Origin: Leptospira ellinghausenii
GTDB taxonomy: Bacteria; Spirochaetota; Leptospiria; Leptospirales; Leptospiraceae
Assembly (NCBI RefSeq): GCF_003114815.1
Contig: NZ_BFAZ01000005.1
Coordinates: forward strand, 210,343 to 274,342
Reading direction: 5' to 3'
Length of the DNA stretch: 64,000 bases
The notes under the pieces: generated by a model
Told to the model about the DNA's origin: nothing
Databases searched by the model: none
Seen by the model: only the letters and a program-made list of their open reading frames with translations
Shown: piece by piece, positions 17,441 through 25,207 of the stretch
How the letters are laid out: every line of letters starts with the position of its first letter
Position numbering within the stretch: the first letter of the stretch is position 1
Translations under genes and position numbers: made by a program

Positions 17441-19285
17441 ATGTACAGGCAATTTTATAAACTCATCATCGGACTATTTATCAGCACAACTCTCTTTTTT
17501 GGTACAGGAGAGATAGAAGCTCAGTTCATTACACCTGTTAAAAAAGAAACACCAGAACCACAGAATCCGCCACCCGCTCCGCCACAGGTATCACCTCCTC
17601 AGGAACCAACAAAAGAAACTCCAGCTGTTCCAGAAGAACCAGCCGAGTATGTAAGTCCCATGAAAGGGAATCTATCGGGGGAATATTTCCGAAGTTTTCA
17701 GATCACGAATAAACAAAAAAAAGCCATCCAAGAAAACAAAAGTTTATGGTTTGCCGATCGTTTCCGTGTGGGATTTGGTTTACGCCCCAAGGCAGATTCC
17801 TTGACCAATACCGATTTCGATCGTTCGACGGCGGATAACAGAAACACGGTGACAAACCAAACACAATTTTATTTGGTTGGAGACGTATCACCTAATATCA
17901 CATTTAAACTCACTTTCCAAGATGTAAGGTTATGGGGAGGTGAAATCACAAATGGGACAGCTGAACAAAGACTTGGTGTGATTTCAAATGGTGGAACAAC
18001 AATTGATACAACTAGGCAGAGAGAAGTTACTTTAAACAATTATACTGGATTTAGAGAAGCCTTTTTAGACCTAAAAACAACAAACCAAATGTTTCGTGTG
18101 AGAACCGGACGTCAAATTTTAGACTTCGGTGATGGTAGAATCCTTGGTGCACGGAATGACAGTTTAAATGGAAACTCTTTTGATGCTGTAAGAACAACTC
18201 TTACCATTCAAAAACAAACATTAGATGTGTTTGGAGCCATAGTCAGTTCCGAAAACAATGCAAACAGTATGGTTTCCAATAATTCGACTAGGTTAAATGG
18301 TCCAGGGAATGCATCCTATTATGGCGTACATTATGGTGTCAAACCTTGGGAATGGTTGGGTATAGAAGTATATAACTTTACATTATACAAACAAAGGTTA
18401 AAGGCAACCAATACAACTCCGTATGGATCTGAAATTTATTACCGCGATCCTGACCAATTGAATACAACAGGATTCCGATTAACGAATCGTACAAAAAGTA
18501 ATTCATTACCAAAAGAAACTGGGATTGATTGGATGGTGGAAGCGGCTTGGCAAACAGGTTTTAACGGAGAAAGAGTATCACCCGATTGGATCAATCAAAA
18601 CGGTGCTTTAAAAACCAATAAAACAACAGGTGCCCTTCCTCCTTTTTCTGATCCAGTTCGTTATAAGGCAAATATCGTAGCAGTTCAGTTAGGTTACACT
18701 CCTGTAAAAGAATTTAGAATTGGGATTCAGTATGTGCAAGCTTCTGGTGATCCAAATCGTAACGATGGAAGTGTTGCCACATACAACCCTTTATTTGCCA
18801 CAAGAAGGATGGCGGGGGGAGCCATTCCTTTTGCAGGAAATGGAAATTCGGGTTTAGTGTTTTGGCAAAATATAAAAGATTATTCCATTCACATCAAATA
18901 CGAATCACCAAAATGGGGAACGTTTATCATCAACCCTCACTGGTATTACAAAACAAAATTACAAGATGGTTATTATGAAAACAATAACTATGTGGCAGGA
19001 AGTAAGGCAACGGGTGAAACCGCATCTACGGAAGATTTTTATAACACAGAAGCTTACAATCCGAATCGACCAAAACTGGGAAAACACGTTGCTACAGAAA
19101 TCAATCTGATTTATATCATTACACCATTTGAAAACGTATCCTTTTGGTTTGGAGCAAGTTCACTTTATGCTGGAGATGCGATTCGAAACCAAAAAAACAA
19201 TCCTTACCAGGCTGACCCTTACCATAGGTATGATTTCAAACCAAATGCAAGTTTTTTCACCTTTCAAACTGTATTTGCTATTTAA
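17441..19285 (+). CDS. Outer-membrane porin, alginate-export (AlgE-like) type
   Basis: 614 residues. The start at 17441 has GGAG six bases upstream and gives a signal peptide (MYRQFYKLIIGLFISTTLFFGTG-EIEAQ). An upstream ATG at 17384 would put 19 polar residues before it. A proline-rich linker (TPEPQNPPPAPPQV) follows, then a beta-barrel domain with alternating aromatic strands: FADRFRVGFGLRPKAD, TQFYLVGDVSPNITFKLTFQDVRLWGGE, TGRQILDFGDGRILGARND. The C-terminus ends in FQTVFAI with the terminal hydrophobic residue expected for BAM-inserted proteins. It may release or take up a carbohydrate or other large solute. It is divergent from the ebo operon and could serve that product, but this is inference. 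Confidence 0.8.
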   Translation: MYRQFYKLIIGLFISTTLFFGTGEIEAQFITPVKKETPEPQNPPPAPPQVSPPQEPTKETPAVPEEPAEYVSPMKGNLSGEYFRSFQITNKQKKAIQENKSLWFADRFRVGFGLRPKADSLTNTDFDRSTADNRNTVTNQTQFYLVGDVSPNITFKLTFQDVRLWGGEITNGTAEQRLGVISNGGTTIDTTRQREVTLNNYTGFREAFLDLKTTNQMFRVRTGRQILDFGDGRILGARNDSLNGNSFDAVRTTLTIQKQTLDVFGAIVSSENNANSMVSNNSTRLNGPGNASYYGVHYGVKPWEWLGIEVYNFTLYKQRLKATNTTPYGSEIYYRDPDQLNTTGFRLTNRTKSNSLPKETGIDWMVEAAWQTGFNGERVSPDWINQNGALKTNKTTGALPPFSDPVRYKANIVAVQLGYTPVKEFRIGIQYVQASGDPNRNDGSVATYNPLFATRRMAGGAIPFAGNGNSGLVFWQNIKDYSIHIKYESPKWGTFIINPHWYYKTKLQDGYYENNNYVAGSKATGETASTEDFYNTEAYNPNRPKLGKHVATEINLIYIITPFENVSFWFGASSLYAGDAIRNQKNNPYQADPYHRYDFKPNASFFTFQTVFAI

Positions 19286-19289
19286 GTAA

Positions 19290-19952
19290 TTAAGATTTGG
19301 GATCTGGATTGAATCCATCCAAGATTAAGTCCAACCCAAATTCAAAATTATGTTTTCCATTGTATTTCTTAGTTGCCACAGCTTTTGTTAGTTGGTAAAA
19401 GTATGGCAACTGATCTTTTGAGATCATTGGTAAGTATTCACTCGCTTTTTCCGAATACTCTTCTATTTTAAATGGAAAATTCAATTCCTGTAGTGTAAAT
19501 CCATAAATATGGGCATCAATGGCAATGATCATTTGGTCTGCTTGTTTATAGGAAAATCCTGCCTCCACCAAACAACCTAAAGTATCATTAAAATATTGGA
19601 GTAAATTTTCTCCTACATTAACTCTTGATACAAGTAACATTGTCAACCATGGATGTAAAAGGAGGATTTTTCGCACAGAATTTGCACGTTTTTTCATTTC
19701 CCTTCGCCAATTGCCACCTACTTTTGGAAAGGCGAAATGTTTTACACAATTCTCAACCATCCCGTCCAACAACTCATCCTTGTTTTGAATATGATTGTAC
19801 AAAGACATGGCTTCAACACCTAACAGAGTTGCTAAATTTCTCATGGATAAGGAATTGATCCCTTTTTTGTCAGCAAATGAGATTGATGTCTCAATCAAAA
19901 GTTCTTTCGAAAGTGACTTCTTCGGTTTTTGAATCTTTTTTTGGAAAGCCAA
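19290..19952 (-). CDS. TetR/AcrR-family repressor, next to a divergent dehydrogenase
   Basis: 220 residues with the TetR helix-turn-helix at 20-65 (FADKKGINSLSMRNLATLLGVEAMSLYNHIQNKDELLDGMV). The C-terminal part resembles the TetR_C domain (FSYKQADQMIIAIDAHIYGFTLQE). I accept a TTG start at 19952, because GGGAG lies nine bases upstream. It converges with the porin gene 4 bases away and is divergent from a medium-chain dehydrogenase gene. The intergenic region contains a palindrome placed inside that gene's promoter, so this protein probably represses the dehydrogenase. The ligand is unknown. Confidence 0.85.
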   Translation of the reverse strand: MAFQKKIQKPKKSLSKELLIETSISFADKKGINSLSMRNLATLLGVEAMSLYNHIQNKDELLDGMVENCVKHFAFPKVGGNWRREMKKRANSVRKILLLHPWLTMLLVSRVNVGENLLQYFNDTLGCLVEAGFSYKQADQMIIAIDAHIYGFTLQELNFPFKIEEYSEKASEYLPMISKDQLPYFYQLTKAVATKKYNGKHNFEFGLDLILDGFNPDPKS

Positions 19953-20063
19953 ACCACTGATCTCCCTTTTTCATTTCAGTTTAGATAACAAATTTTAATC
20001 TACCTTTATCATAAAATCCACTACTTATTAAAATTTTCATTGATTCATTGGGAATATATTTTC

Positions 20064-20091
20064 TTGACAGACTTACACTGTAAGTTATTTT
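20064..20091 (+). promoter_or_regulatory. Promoter and palindromic operator of the dehydrogenase gene
   Basis: A -35 hexamer TTGACA (20064-20069) and a weak -10 TATTTT (20086-20091) are separated by 16 bases. The spacer contains ACTTACACTGTAAGT (20071-20085), a perfect 7-1-7 inverted repeat. An operator between -35 and -10 is typical of TetR-family repression. The TetR gene is the divergent neighbour. The promoter also shows that translation of the dehydrogenase cannot begin at 20040. Confidence 0.72.
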
Positions 20092-20111
20092 TATCGGAAG
20101 GAGTTTTCCCA

Positions 20112-21074
20112 TTGAGAGTCATCACAAATAGAAAATATGGACCACCAGAAGTATTAAAACTAGAAGAATGGGAAATCCCAATACCAAAAGAAAATCAAGT
20201 TTTAATCCGGATTGTGAATACTTCAGTCAATTCTGCTGACTGGAGACTCCGAAAACCAGACCCAAAACTAGTGCGTTTGTTTTTCGGAATCTTCAAACCT
20301 AGATCTGTCGTATTAGGCATTAGTTATTCCGGAATCGTTGAAGCTGTCGGCAAAAAGGTTACAAAATTTCAGATTGGAGATAAAGTCCTTGGTTCACCAG
20401 GAATGAATATGGGAACGTATGCTGAATATATTTGTGTATCTGAAAAATCCACGATCACAAAATTTAATTCAGGAATCAGTTTTGCAGAAGGAGCATCTCT
20501 TTCTTTTGGTGGTCTCACTGCTATTGATTTCCTTCAAAAATGTAATGTACATACCAAACAAACAATCCTTATTTACGGTGCATCAAGTGCTGTGGGAACA
20601 TCTGCAATTCAAATTGCAAAACATTTTGGGGCAATTGTAACTACTGTTTGCAGTAAAGAAAATATACCACTCGTAAAATCTTTAGGGGCGGACGAATCCA
20701 TTGATTATGATCAATTTTTTTCACTACCTGATACTAACAAATATGATATTGTATTTGAATGTGTTGGTAAAACAACGATTGATAAAAATTTAAAACATTT
20801 AAAGGAAGGTGGTAATTTAGTTTTAGTAGGAGCTACGTTTCGTCAAATGTGGGATGCATTTTGTCTCTCCCTTTTCAAAAGAAAAAAAATTCACTTTGGA
20901 CCTATAAAAGAAACATTAGAAAATTTAAATTTCCTTGTTTCCCTTGCCAATCTTGGCAAATACAAAACCTACATTGATCGGCATTATCCTTTAGAAGAAA
21001 TGGTAGTGGCTCACCACTATGTAGAAGCAGGTCATAAAAAGGGGAATGTTGTGATTGATGTTACAAAAGGCTGA
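20112..21074 (+). CDS. Medium-chain NAD(P)-dependent dehydrogenase / quinone oxidoreductase family
   Basis: 320 residues from a TTG start (20112) with AAGGAG eight bases upstream. The frame is open back to an ATG at 20040, but a promoter lies in between. The protein shows the family GroES-like N-terminus (NSADWRLRKPDP ... VLGISYSGIVEAVGKKVTKFQIGDKVLG) and a nucleotide-binding domain with ILIYGASSAVGTSAIQIAKHFGA. The last motif is a variant of the G-x-x-GxxG found in quinone oxidoreductases. The catalytic-zinc cysteine is absent (NSADWRLR instead of H/C at this position), so it belongs to the zinc-free branch that reduces quinones or enones. It is divergent from a TetR gene and probably controlled by it. 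A hairpin terminator follows. Confidence 0.82.
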   Translation: MRVITNRKYGPPEVLKLEEWEIPIPKENQVLIRIVNTSVNSADWRLRKPDPKLVRLFFGIFKPRSVVLGISYSGIVEAVGKKVTKFQIGDKVLGSPGMNMGTYAEYICVSEKSTITKFNSGISFAEGASLSFGGLTAIDFLQKCNVHTKQTILIYGASSAVGTSAIQIAKHFGAIVTTVCSKENIPLVKSLGADESIDYDQFFSLPDTNKYDIVFECVGKTTIDKNLKHLKEGGNLVLVGATFRQMWDAFCLSLFKRKKIHFGPIKETLENLNFLVSLANLGKYKTYIDRHYPLEEMVVAHHYVEAGHKKGNVVIDVTKG

Positions 21075-21084
21075 ACTTGAAATT

Positions 21085-21120
21085 TGTAATCCCACCTAAT
21101 TCAATTTAGGTAGGATTACA
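21085..21120. terminator. Bidirectional hairpin terminator
   Basis: A 15-bp stem with one mismatch (TGTAATCCCACCTAA at 21085-21099 pairs with TTAGGTAGGATTACA at 21106-21120) around a 6-base loop, between the ends of two convergent genes. There is no long T-run, so it may act in both directions or with Rho. Confidence 0.65.
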
Positions 21121-21126
21121 GCTAAA

Positions 21127-21414
21127 TCAATTGATCTTTGCTTGTGTTTGGTTTACCTGTTTTTTATTTCCACCGAATGTCAAATCGGTATAAACTCGAT
21201 CGGATTTACATACCTTTACATTTGCTGCAGTAGAACAAGAAGCAGTTCCTGAGATTTTGCATCCTTTGTCTTCACAAGCTTTGCGGTCTTTTCCACGGCA
21301 TTGTTGGCAACCATTTGTGCTTCCATTCCCGCACAAAAAACAATCCTCAGCGAAGATTGCCGTTGATGAAAACAATACCATCAAGGCAAAACTAAACGTG
21401 ACCAATGTTCTCAT
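21127..21414 (-). CDS. Small secreted cysteine-rich protein
   Basis: 95 residues. A signal peptide (MRTLVTFSFALMVLFSSTAIFAE) is followed by a mature part with eight cysteines in CFLCGNGSTNGCQQCRGKDRKACEDKGCKISG ... ASCSTAANVKVCKSD. The first four lie as CxxC and CxxC, like a zinc- or disulphide-stabilised knuckle. As the protein would be exported, disulphides are more likely. No lipobox is present. AGGAG stands six bases before the ATG. I recognise no family; similar small cysteine-rich proteins are common in Leptospira genomes. Confidence 0.75.
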   Translation of the reverse strand: MRTLVTFSFALMVLFSSTAIFAEDCFLCGNGSTNGCQQCRGKDRKACEDKGCKISGTASCSTAANVKVCKSDRVYTDLTFGGNKKQVNQTQAKIN

Positions 21415-21493
21415 ATATTCTCCTACTTATCCACCGTATGGTAGAGAAGAAGGGAAATTTTAAGCATTCGAAATATTTTGACAATCCAAATTT

Positions 21494-22345
21494 TTATTTT
21501 GGTACTGTTGGAATCACATAAAATAAAATCGCAAAAAAATGGCAAATGCTCCCGGAAAGAACGAAGAGATGCCAAATCGCGTGATTCATTGGCAGACGGT
21601 CCCATAGATAAAAAATCACACCAAACGTATAACTAAGTCCACCGGCGACTAACCAAGACATTCCTCCTACTCCTATGGCAGTTCGGATATCTTTCATCAC
21701 GAAGATGGCAAGCCAACCCATTATGATATAAACAGCCACACGAAGGCCACTATACTTACCAGGGAATAACAATAATAAAATAACCCCAATGAGTGCAAGG
21801 ATCCAAATCACACCAAATAATACCCATCCCCATTCAGAATTTTCACGTAAACTAACAAGGGTAAATGGAGTATAAGTGCCTGCGATTAACAAATAAATGG
21901 ATGCGTGATCGATCACTTTAAATACTTTTTTTGTAGCTGTATGGTATATACCGTGATAAAGAGTAGAAGCTAAGTATAAAATGATCAGTGTTGCTCCATA
22001 AATAGCAGAACTTACAACATGCCAAATATCTCCATACAAGACCGCCATGGTTAATAACAAAGAAAGACCAGCAATGCTTAAGCCCCCTCCAATTCCATGA
22101 GTCACTGCATTTGCGATTTCATGGCCGATGGAATATTCATGAACCGAATCAATCAGTTCTTTCATGGAATGCAGGTTTTCCTCACTTGCAGATTTAGTTT
22201 CAGAAATGGGCGGAGGATTGGTTCTATTTTTTTTCGAATTCACATTCGAAATGGAAATAGTTTTTTGATTCGAAAGTTTTTTGGATGTAGATTTTTGTTT
22301 TTTAGGAGAAGGTTTCTGTTTTGCTTTCGCTTTTTTGGCTTTCAT
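21494..22345 (-). CDS. Hemolysin III family (PAQR-like) membrane protein
   Basis: 283 residues. The C-terminal 210 residues have seven membrane segments with the PAQR/HlyIII signature. NAVTHGIGGG, STLYHGIYH, KKVFKVIDHASIYLLIAGTYTP and MNHAIWHLFVLSGSICHFFAI carry the conserved histidines of a putative zinc hydrolase site. The first 70 residues are a Lys/Ser/Asn-rich, low-complexity extension (KAKKAKAKQKPSPKKQK), unlike the compact E. coli YqfA. The extension could bind nucleic acid or anionic lipid headgroups, or be a membrane-topology signal; that is inference. Hemolysin III proteins are named for a Bacillus hemolytic activity that may not apply here. Confidence 0.85.
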   Translation of the reverse strand: MKAKKAKAKQKPSPKKQKSTSKKLSNQKTISISNVNSKKNRTNPPPISETKSASEENLHSMKELIDSVHEYSIGHEIANAVTHGIGGGLSIAGLSLLLTMAVLYGDIWHVVSSAIYGATLIILYLASTLYHGIYHTATKKVFKVIDHASIYLLIAGTYTPFTLVSLRENSEWGWVLFGVIWILALIGVILLLLFPGKYSGLRVAVYIIMGWLAIFVMKDIRTAIGVGGMSWLVAGGLSYTFGVIFYLWDRLPMNHAIWHLFVLSGSICHFFAILFYVIPTVPK

Positions 22346-22590
22346 TCGTTTTGACTGCTTGTATCACACTCTTATTTTATAAGAAGGTCAATCGAAAGAA
22401 TGGTTTCAAAAAAATGATGGAATGGGAACTAATTGGTTTTCTTTTGCAAATGCGAATCTTTCCGAATTTCAAAACTGTAGAACAAATGGTATTTACTATT
22501 CGTTCCAATGGAGAACCGTTTCACTCATTGTTTCCCAATTGGAAAATACAATAGGAAACAAAAAACGATCCTCCACTTAAAAGGTTTAAA

Positions 22591-22920
22591 TCACTCTGAA
22601 TCTTTGGTTTGGTCTTTTTCTTTCCCTTGTTTTTTCTTTTCTTTGGCTTTATCCTTCATTTTCTCTTTTTGGTCCATACGTTTCTCTTTTAATTCTTCTA
22701 GAGAAACTGAACCGTCACCATCTTTGTCCAATTCTTGGAAAAAACCATCATGGAATTTTTGCCATTCTTCTTTTGACACTTTTTTATCATCATTGGTGTC
22801 CATCTTTTTAAAATGTTCGCCAGCCATAAGATGTTTCCCTTTGCCATCATGGTCATGGGCAAATACGGAACCTGTCAGAAGGAAAGTGAAACAAACAAAT
22901 AAGCTTAGAATTTTTTTCAT
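22591..22920 (-). CDS. Secreted EF-hand calcium-binding protein
   Basis: 109 residues with a signal peptide (MKKILSLFVCFTFLLTGSVFAHDHDG). Two canonical EF-hand loops follow: DTNDDKKVSKEE (about 40-51) and DKDGDGSVSLEE (about 70-81), each with Asp/Asn at positions 1, 3 and 5 and Glu at 12. The tail is a charged Lys/Glu/Asp stretch. Such small EF-hand proteins probably buffer or sense calcium in the periplasm. No neighbour suggests a partner. Confidence 0.85.
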   Translation of the reverse strand: MKKILSLFVCFTFLLTGSVFAHDHDGKGKHLMAGEHFKKMDTNDDKKVSKEEWQKFHDGFFQELDKDGDGSVSLEELKEKRMDQKEKMKDKAKEKKKQGKEKDQTKDSE

Positions 22921-23040
22921 AGAAAAACCTCTGCCGAATTGTTAAGCCATTTCTGGAACAAGTCAACACCTTCATGAATATTTTATGATATTTCATTTTT
23001 TAAAATGATTCTATTTTTGTGATTTCCTAACGACATTCGT

Positions 23041-23429
23041 TTGTTTATGCTTTTTAAAAAACGCTATGGCACAAGGTTCCCTTTCGACGGAGAAACTTAT
23101 TTTGATGCAAATACGTTACATGATGTAAGGTCTGTTAGCAAATCCGTAGTTTCTTTGCTTTTTGGCATTGCGATCGATAAAAAAATAATCGATGAAGTGG
23201 ATGTTCCAGTGCTTTTGTATGATATGGATACCAATGGTGGCTTGGAGAAACCATTTTGGCAGAGAAAAAAATTCCTTGGTCAGTTGCACTTGGGAATGGC
23301 GGGCAACTCATTTTCGCCTTCCCTAGTTTCGATATGGTCATTGTTACAACCGCAGGTGGTTATGGAGATCCGACCACCATCCAAAGGATATTGGAGACTA
23401 TCGAAAAGATTTTAACCACCGTTAAGTGA
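23041..23429 (+). pseudogene. Broken serine hydrolase (class C beta-lactamase-like)
   Basis: The beginning reads [30 protein letters not shown], which has the SxxK active site of the class C beta-lactamase/serine hydrolase family (SVSK). After about residue 60 the frame leaves this family. A different frame (from about 23258) reads [38 protein letters not shown] and ends with TGA at 23427-23429. This is the C-terminal strand-and-motif region of the same family. The roughly 200 residues expected between them, with the Tyr and second motif, are missing. The N-terminus also seems short. I read this as a deletion with frameshift. A sequencing error alone would not restore it. Confidence 0.8.
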
Positions 23430-23448
23430 ATTGATTCAATCGATTGGA

Positions 23449-25197
23449 TCAATCAAAGTATTGGATTCGGTACAGGCAAGACTGGGCCGTAGCTGCACTA
23501 TCAATTACATAAGCACGGCAATCTTTTTGCCAAATTTCTTTGGTATCTAATTCCTTTATTTTTGAAATTGATTTTTCATATAACAAACTACAAAGGTATC
23601 TTGCCATTTGAATCATCAAGTTTTCTGCAACTGTTTCCTTTTTTACTTCTTCTTGGATGTTTCGCATCACTCGAATTGATTCTTCCAATACACGTTCCTG
23701 TTCTAATAAAAAAGTAGATGGGGATACAATCTCTGCTTTAAGGGAATTGAGATACTTTCTAAAATTTCCATCACCTGCCATTCCTGCAAGGATTGCACCT
23801 GTTGCGATTCGCACATGGATTTGGGAAGTACCTTCGTAAATGGTATTGATCCTTGAATCACGAAACATTCTGGAAATATCATAGTCTTCCGTATAACCAG
23901 CACCACCAAATACCTGTACCGCGATACTAGTATTTTTATGGCCTTCTTCCGAACTATAATATTTTGCGATAGGAGTCAAAATAGAAGCAAGTGTAGACCA
24001 GTATTTAACTTTTTCATCCTTTCTGATGTCACGATCTGGTTTTCCTTGTTTTTCTAAGCGGATCTGATGGTGTTGGTACATATCAATCACACGAGCAGTC
24101 TCAAGTGTCAGAAGTCGCATAGCATTCGTTTCACGTTTGATTTTATGCACCATCTCATATACAGCGGGAATCTCATAAATTGGTTTTCCAAATTGGTTCC
24201 TTTCATTTGCATACTTCAGGGACTCATAATAAGCAGCAGCTCCTCCACCACAACCACCAGAGGCACTAACAAGTCTCATAAAATTTGTCATTCCAGCGGT
24301 ATATCGAGTGAGACCTAAACCTTCTTCTCCCAAAATTTCTCCGTAACTATTATCATAAACAATCTCGCACGTTGGTGAACCGTGAAGGCCCATCTTTTTC
24401 TCGATACCAGCAACGGAGATGTCAGAACTTTTGACTAAAAAAACAGAAAGTCCACGAGCACCACCATCAGGTTTTCCCGTTCTTGCAAGTGTCAAAAGAA
24501 GTGCTGGATACTCACCAAGACCACATCCTTGCGAAATAAATCGTTTTGTACCTGTTAAACGATAACTTCCATCTTCTTGTTTAACTGCTATTGTCCTGAC
24601 ACTATTTAAATCAGACCCAAAATCTGGCTCTGTGAGTGACATTGCGAATAAACACTCACCCGTTGCTGCCTTCGTGGCATATGTTTCGATTTGTTCTTCG
24701 GTTCCAAATCTAGATACAATTTGTGCTAAATTTAAAAGTGTGGTTGTCATACAAAAAGCAACATCCGCACGAGCCATAATCATCGCATAAAATGCACCTA
24801 CAGTAGCGGGGAAATTCAATCCACCAGCTTCTCTTGGAAGTGAATAACCCATAAGACCCGTACTTCGAAATTTTTCATAAATTTCGACAGTTTCCTTTGG
24901 GAAAATTACTTTTCCATTTTCATACTTTAATTCGTTCCGATCCATAATTTGAGATTTTTGTGAGACATCTTTGCCAAAAAAATCTCCCATTGCATCCAAA
25001 CTTGAAGTATATAATTCCATAGCTTCTTCAAATGAAGAAGGCGCCATTTCGTATCGATTATTTTTGGTTTCAGTATAAACTTTGTGATCAATAAAACCTT
25101 CACCTTCTGTTTCTTTTACGATTGATTCCCAATCAATGAGTTGGTTATAAATTAATTGTAGGTCTTTATCATCTGAAAAATAGTTATTTGCGATCAT
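23449..25197 (-). CDS. Acyl-CoA dehydrogenase
   Basis: 582 residues, the long FadE-like form. FAD contact motifs are LFAMSLTEPDFGSDLNSVRT and FISQGCGLGEYP. The C-terminal signature is FRDSRINTIYEGTSQIHVRIATGAI, where the Glu of IYEGTSQI is the catalytic base in this branch. It desaturates acyl-CoA at the alpha-beta position, the first step of beta-oxidation. The residues 545-582 form an extra helical tail (KELDTKEIWQKDCRAYVIDSAAT). It starts ten bases after the fadH-like gene, so both form one operon. The pair of enzymes would process unsaturated fatty acyl-CoA. Regulation is probably by the divergent TetR protein (27302). Confidence 0.88.
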   Translation of the reverse strand: MIANNYFSDDKDLQLIYNQLIDWESIVKETEGEGFIDHKVYTETKNNRYEMAPSSFEEAMELYTSSLDAMGDFFGKDVSQKSQIMDRNELKYENGKVIFPKETVEIYEKFRSTGLMGYSLPREAGGLNFPATVGAFYAMIMARADVAFCMTTTLLNLAQIVSRFGTEEQIETYATKAATGECLFAMSLTEPDFGSDLNSVRTIAVKQEDGSYRLTGTKRFISQGCGLGEYPALLLTLARTGKPDGGARGLSVFLVKSSDISVAGIEKKMGLHGSPTCEIVYDNSYGEILGEEGLGLTRYTAGMTNFMRLVSASGGCGGGAAAYYESLKYANERNQFGKPIYEIPAVYEMVHKIKRETNAMRLLTLETARVIDMYQHHQIRLEKQGKPDRDIRKDEKVKYWSTLASILTPIAKYYSSEEGHKNTSIAVQVFGGAGYTEDYDISRMFRDSRINTIYEGTSQIHVRIATGAILAGMAGDGNFRKYLNSLKAEIVSPSTFLLEQERVLEESIRVMRNIQEEVKKETVAENLMIQMARYLCSLLYEKSISKIKELDTKEIWQKDCRAYVIDSAATAQSCLYRIQYFD

Positions 25198-25207
25198 ATT
25201 TGTTTCC

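Noticed and set aside
22321..22945. Plus-strand frames opposite the hemolysin III start and the EF-hand gene
   Set aside because: They mirror conserved genes on the other strand. Amino-acid content (Phe/Ser-rich) is typical of shadow frames of Lys-rich genes.
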